Source: DATJPW01 sp035506215 (lineage in GTDB: Bacteria; Desulfobacterota; Desulfomonilia; Desulfomonilales; Desulfomonilaceae). From it: a DNA stretch of 64,000 nucleotides. Position 1 is the stretch's first letter. Each line of letters begins with the position of its first letter. Below are positions 61,232 through 64,000 of this stretch, in pieces. The stretch lies in contig DATJPW010000051.1 of NCBI GenBank assembly GCA_035506215.1, positions 18,505 through 82,504 of the forward strand, written 5' to 3'. The notes under the pieces were generated by a model, which was not told the DNA's origin, made no database searches, and was given only the letters and a program-made list of their open reading frames with translations. Made by a program: the position numbers and the translations under genes.

Positions 61232-62239
61232 ATGGGTATGGTTCTGATCCGTTTGGTTTTGTTCTTCGCTGTCACCATTTTGGTCTTTTTTGTTCCCCAA
61301 ACGATCCAGGCTCAAAATCTATTGCCTTATCCTGCAGCGACATATCGAGTTTTCCGAACAAACCTGTCGGAAGGGCTTTCTTGCTCTTCGTGCTCGTTGG
61401 CCGCCAGAAAATTTCTTAACAGCTTCACTTCCTATCAATTCCCTAATCCGTTTTCGCCCCAACAGGACCCTCTGAGTCGATTGGAATTCCCTTTGGACCA
61501 GTGGTTCATCGGCATCGAAAGTCAATATCGGGGAAGCTGGTGGTCACTTAGCGGCCAGGGTTGGATAAATATCACCCGAGAGAGTGGATTGAAGATGCAG
61601 GACAGCGACTGGGATGACGACGGTCGGCCTTCCCAGAAGACGGTTTTCAGCGAATCTCAATGCAGATTGAACACGGGCATTCTTTTGGATGTGGCCGCGA
61701 CGTTGGGGAACCCTGTTAGGCGATACTTTAACTTCACCCCATTGATCGGCCTCCGGTATCAGTATTTCTTTTTCACCACACACGACGGATATCAGACAGC
61801 GATTGGAGGTTGGCCTAGTGATCTGCCCGGCGACGGAATAGATTTCAAGCAGTTCTTCTACCACATCTATTTCGGCGGCGCCTCGTATACGATCTTCAAT
61901 CTCGGAACTGCGGGCATTCCTCTGACCAGGTTGCGTTTGGATGTCCAGGTCGATTACGCACTGGTGCGAGGTAGGAACGAAGACGCACATTTGCTTAGGG
62001 AAGGTAACCGTGTGACCGAGCAGAACACCAGCGGGCACTGCTGGCATGTGTTTGCCAGCCTGGGGGTTTTATCCCGGGATAGGCTGAATACCCGAATTGA
62101 ATTCGATATAAAACGTGTCTTGACCAACGGCGGACATTTGTTGACCAACAGCATGTTCGACATAAATTTCTCGTTCGACGGCTCCAGGGTCTGGTCCGAT
62201 CAGGTGTCCCTCTCGGGGGTAGTTGAGGTCGCGCTATAA
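61232..62239 (+). CDS. Omptin-like outer-membrane aspartyl protease
   Basis: A 335-residue protein with a signal peptide (RLVLFFAVTILVFFVPQTIQA). The mature part is a beta-barrel with the omptin layout: SRLEFPLD in an early strand, MQDSDWDDD with Asp124 and Asp126 (OmpT Asp83/Asp85), and RNEDAHLLRE with Asp251 and His253 (OmpT Asp210/His212). All four active-site residues are thus found. Omptins cleave between basic residues at the outer-membrane surface and need LPS. Members outside the Enterobacteria are uncommon. The ATG at 61232 follows CTAGGAAAA; an upstream in-frame start at 61160 is less likely. AT-rich non-coding DNA (60936-61231) precedes it. Confidence 0.78.
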   Translation: MGMVLIRLVLFFAVTILVFFVPQTIQAQNLLPYPAATYRVFRTNLSEGLSCSSCSLAARKFLNSFTSYQFPNPFSPQQDPLSRLEFPLDQWFIGIESQYRGSWWSLSGQGWINITRESGLKMQDSDWDDDGRPSQKTVFSESQCRLNTGILLDVAATLGNPVRRYFNFTPLIGLRYQYFFFTTHDGYQTAIGGWPSDLPGDGIDFKQFFYHIYFGGASYTIFNLGTAGIPLTRLRLDVQVDYALVRGRNEDAHLLREGNRVTEQNTSGHCWHVFASLGVLSRDRLNTRIEFDIKRVLTNGGHLLTNSMFDINFSFDGSRVWSDQVSLSGVVEVAL

Positions 62240-62328
62240 TATGAAGAAAACTTTTTGAAACCATTCCTCACTGACCCAGGACTAGCCCGGATGCGGTGAA
62301 CAAAGCGAATCGCATCGCCGGAGAAAAG

Positions 62329-62716
62329 GCCGCGAATGATGCGGTTCCTGCCGGTCACCGCATCCTACGGATCTACAACCCTCCCGTCGACGGAGGGCTT
62401 GGTAGGCACCAGAGGGTGGGAACGGGGGAGAACATAATTTGAACCACTAAGTGCCACTGCTGGCTCGTCTAGCAGTGCAAGCGCAGGAGGCCTTTCCACC
62501 TCGTTCCCAGGCTCCAGCCTGGGAACGCGTGTCGTCCGGGCTCTGCCCGGACATCGTGCGTAACTCCTTTACAGAATTTTCCGGCTGCACCACAAGGCGT
62601 AGGATGCGGTGATGCCGCGGTACGCGGCGGAACCGCATCATTCGCGGTCTTTAATCTCGTGGGAGAGGCGGCGCCTCCCCTTATACGTTCCCAGGCTGGA
62701 GCCTGGGAACGAGGAA
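62329..62716. repeat. Inverted repeats downstream of the omptin gene
   Basis: CCGCGAATGATGCGGTTCC...TCACCGCATCCTACG (62329-62370) is repeated in reverse at 62598-62648, enclosing about 230 bases. Inside and behind are two opposed CGTTCCCAGGCT-CAG/CTG-AGCCTGGGAACG hairpins (62501-62530 and 62687-62716). The arrangement looks like a transposon-type pair of termini but has no transposase. The gap 62240-62884 holds no gene. Confidence 0.5.
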
Positions 62717-62884
62717 AAAATGATCATAAAAAGGCGCCTCGGGTGAGGGAGTATGATCAAAGAAAGCGACCTTGCATAGGGGGAACAATACGAGCGCTGC
62801 TGATTCGCTCACGACCAGAAGTAATTATCCTGTTGGGAATCGACTGCGTGGATTAAATTGTGAAGGTTGATTACGGACAGGACA

Positions 62885-63910
62885 CTAGAAGTGCGCCGCG
62901 ATCCCAAAATACGCGCCTTGCCAATGTGCCTTCAAATGCAGTTGGTCTGCGAGCCCCGTGCCGTTGGGGAACCCGGGAGGGTTAGGGATCGGCACGAGTT
63001 TCTTGTCCTGAATTGTGGCGTCTGTATTAAGGTATGTAGAGCGAAAGCCGGCCTCGACTTCAAAAGAAAATGTGCTGTGGCTTAACCAGCTTATTTCCCA
63101 TATGACCGGCCGGAGCCCGCCTCCAATTTCCCACTCGGTGACCTGCGCCATGGTACCGCTCGTAATGGGGAATCGAAATCGTGCGCTGCCTATTAGAGGC
63201 ACGCCCTTTATGCGCGCCGGAATGACTTGTCCATGAATCCCGAGGGTGCTCGGATACAAGTTCGGTTGATCGCTGCTATACAAAAAACCCCTCGGATCTA
63301 GCACATAATTGGTGGGAGAAGCTAGCGGAAGAGGGTTGAAATAAGCCTGCCAAGTGGCCAAGTCCACGCTGCGGTCATACCACTGCACAGGACTGAAATG
63401 CCAGTCGGCATCGACACCAAATTTGAAAAAGGGATAACGTACGAGATCCAGATCCAGTCCGAATCGAGACAAGTCTACTTGGAGTGTTGCTATCCTTTGA
63501 TCGCTGAGATTATCGGGCCGTCCCGTAAAAGTGTAGCTTTCTCCAATCAAGCGTAACCCAAGCCGATCAACGTAGAGCTCACCCCAAACTTCGGCGACCG
63601 GCTGTGGGTCGGATGTGACGCCAAGACTACTATCCGTTAGATTGTAGCTAAAGGTTCCGTTCGTGACGTGTCCGCTCGCGAGCCTCGGCAGGATAATTCG
63701 AACCCCGCCTACGGCCCGGTAATCCGACCAGTCCCACCACGCGGCCGACCCCCACCATGATGATAAGCCTTGAGCCGCAGCCGTTCCTGGATAGACAACT
63801 GTCACACCGATCACCAGCAGTAGCAAGATGTGACCGGCTGCCCGAATGGGGATTTTTGTAGTCAATCCATACCTCTTTGGCAGAGACTCCAGAACACCGA
63901 AAAACCGCAT
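62885..63910 (-). CDS. Outer-membrane beta-barrel protein, family not identified
   Basis: A 341-residue protein with a long N terminus and signal peptide (HILLLLVIGVTVVYPGTAAA). The mature part alternates aromatic and polar residues in the manner of a 12-14-strand barrel and ends in Phe (GIAAHF), the usual last residue of outer-membrane barrels. There is no recognised enzyme motif. The assumed ATG at 63910 has no clear ribosome-binding site; a later ATG is possible. The remaining bases to 64000 show nothing. Confidence 0.68.
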   Translation of the reverse strand: MRFFGVLESLPKRYGLTTKIPIRAAGHILLLLVIGVTVVYPGTAAAQGLSSWWGSAAWWDWSDYRAVGGVRIILPRLASGHVTNGTFSYNLTDSSLGVTSDPQPVAEVWGELYVDRLGLRLIGESYTFTGRPDNLSDQRIATLQVDLSRFGLDLDLVRYPFFKFGVDADWHFSPVQWYDRSVDLATWQAYFNPLPLASPTNYVLDPRGFLYSSDQPNLYPSTLGIHGQVIPARIKGVPLIGSARFRFPITSGTMAQVTEWEIGGGLRPVIWEISWLSHSTFSFEVEAGFRSTYLNTDATIQDKKLVPIPNPPGFPNGTGLADQLHLKAHWQGAYFGIAAHF

Positions 63911-64000
63911 AATCACGCAAGAATATATCGCATGTAGAGGCCCGGTGTCAAGAAATTACCCTTTTGAAACTGCGCTACGCTACCGCAGGCTCGTAATTTA

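Noticed and set aside
1..64000. tRNA, rRNA, CRISPR arrays or prophage
   Set aside because: I looked in all gaps over 200 bases for cloverleaf-like arms, direct repeats with spacers and phage genes and found none.

Overview
The window looks like a piece of chromosome from a sulfate-reducing Desulfobacterota (former Deltaproteobacteria). The strongest clue is a dissimilatory-type sulfate adenylyltransferase (sat, 52980-54236). Other clues are a Gram-negative envelope gene set (omptin-like and other outer-membrane barrels, lipoprotein, Tat signal), RNase Y next to ZapA and 6S RNA, a TRAP transporter and the selenium-related gene yqeC. Base composition is moderate (about half G+C by eye). No phage, plasmid, CRISPR array, rRNA or tRNA was recognised. 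A genus cannot be fixed from sequence reading alone; a Desulfomonile- or Syntrophobacter-like lineage is a guess.

Layout. 0-5.6 kb: rny (cut by the window edge), 6S RNA, zapA with a textbook promoter, a Fis-type regulator and glmU on the minus strand; then a LOG-like protein and a TPR membrane protein on plus. 5.6-6.7 kb: REP-like palindromes around a REP-associated transposase whose HUH motif is damaged. 6.7-9.2 kb: heparinase II/III-type lyase. 9.2-15.2 kb: one minus-strand run sppA-guaB-argC-AMMECR1-PP-loop/NFACT-Yip1. 15.3-15.7 kb: more REP-like repeats. 15.8-18.8 kb: minus-strand PHP phosphoesterase, transglutaminase-like protein and ABC ATPase. 19.1-26.3 kb: plus-strand zinc-ribbon/GYF membrane protein, a secreted repeat protein, a 1138-residue GlmS-like protein and a LysM protein, perhaps one envelope locus. 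26.6-30.2 kb: dprA and topA. 30.5-35 kb: a membrane-flavodoxin-SCP2 fused frame, a Tat-exported FAD oxidoreductase and a PadR regulator with a clear operator. 35-44.3 kb: purC, adenylate cyclase, glycerate kinase, yqeC and two tandem stand-alone receiver proteins. 44.8-50.4 kb: TRAP transporter (M-P-Q order), then a CBS protein and an ArsB/NhaD-type transporter on minus. 50.7-54.6 kb: periplasmic coiled-coil protein, LysM/M23 lipoprotein, then sat plus a 99-residue partner closed by a terminator. 55.1-64 kb: serine-palmitoyltransferase-like enzyme, L,D-transpeptidase, SYLF protein, stand-alone AICAR transformylase, TPR protein, omptin-like protease and another outer-membrane protein.

How the genes fit together. 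Purine synthesis (purC, purH-type transformylase, guaB), amino-sugar and peptidoglycan supply (glmU, GlmS-like protein, LysM proteins, L,D-transpeptidase, M23 peptidase) and envelope biogenesis dominate. Sulfate activation is represented by sat only; no apr, qmo or dsr genes lie in the window. Several dispersed non-coding repeat families are visible: REP-like palindromes linked to the transposase, a MITE-like 80-90 bp element present at 40681 and 47317, paired hairpin repeats at 34.1-34.3 kb, and several intergenic palindromes. The least explained items are the giant GlmS-like protein with its neighbours, the sat partner protein, the fused frame at 30.5-32.4 kb, and the MITE copy that supplies a ribosome-binding-like site in front of yqeC.
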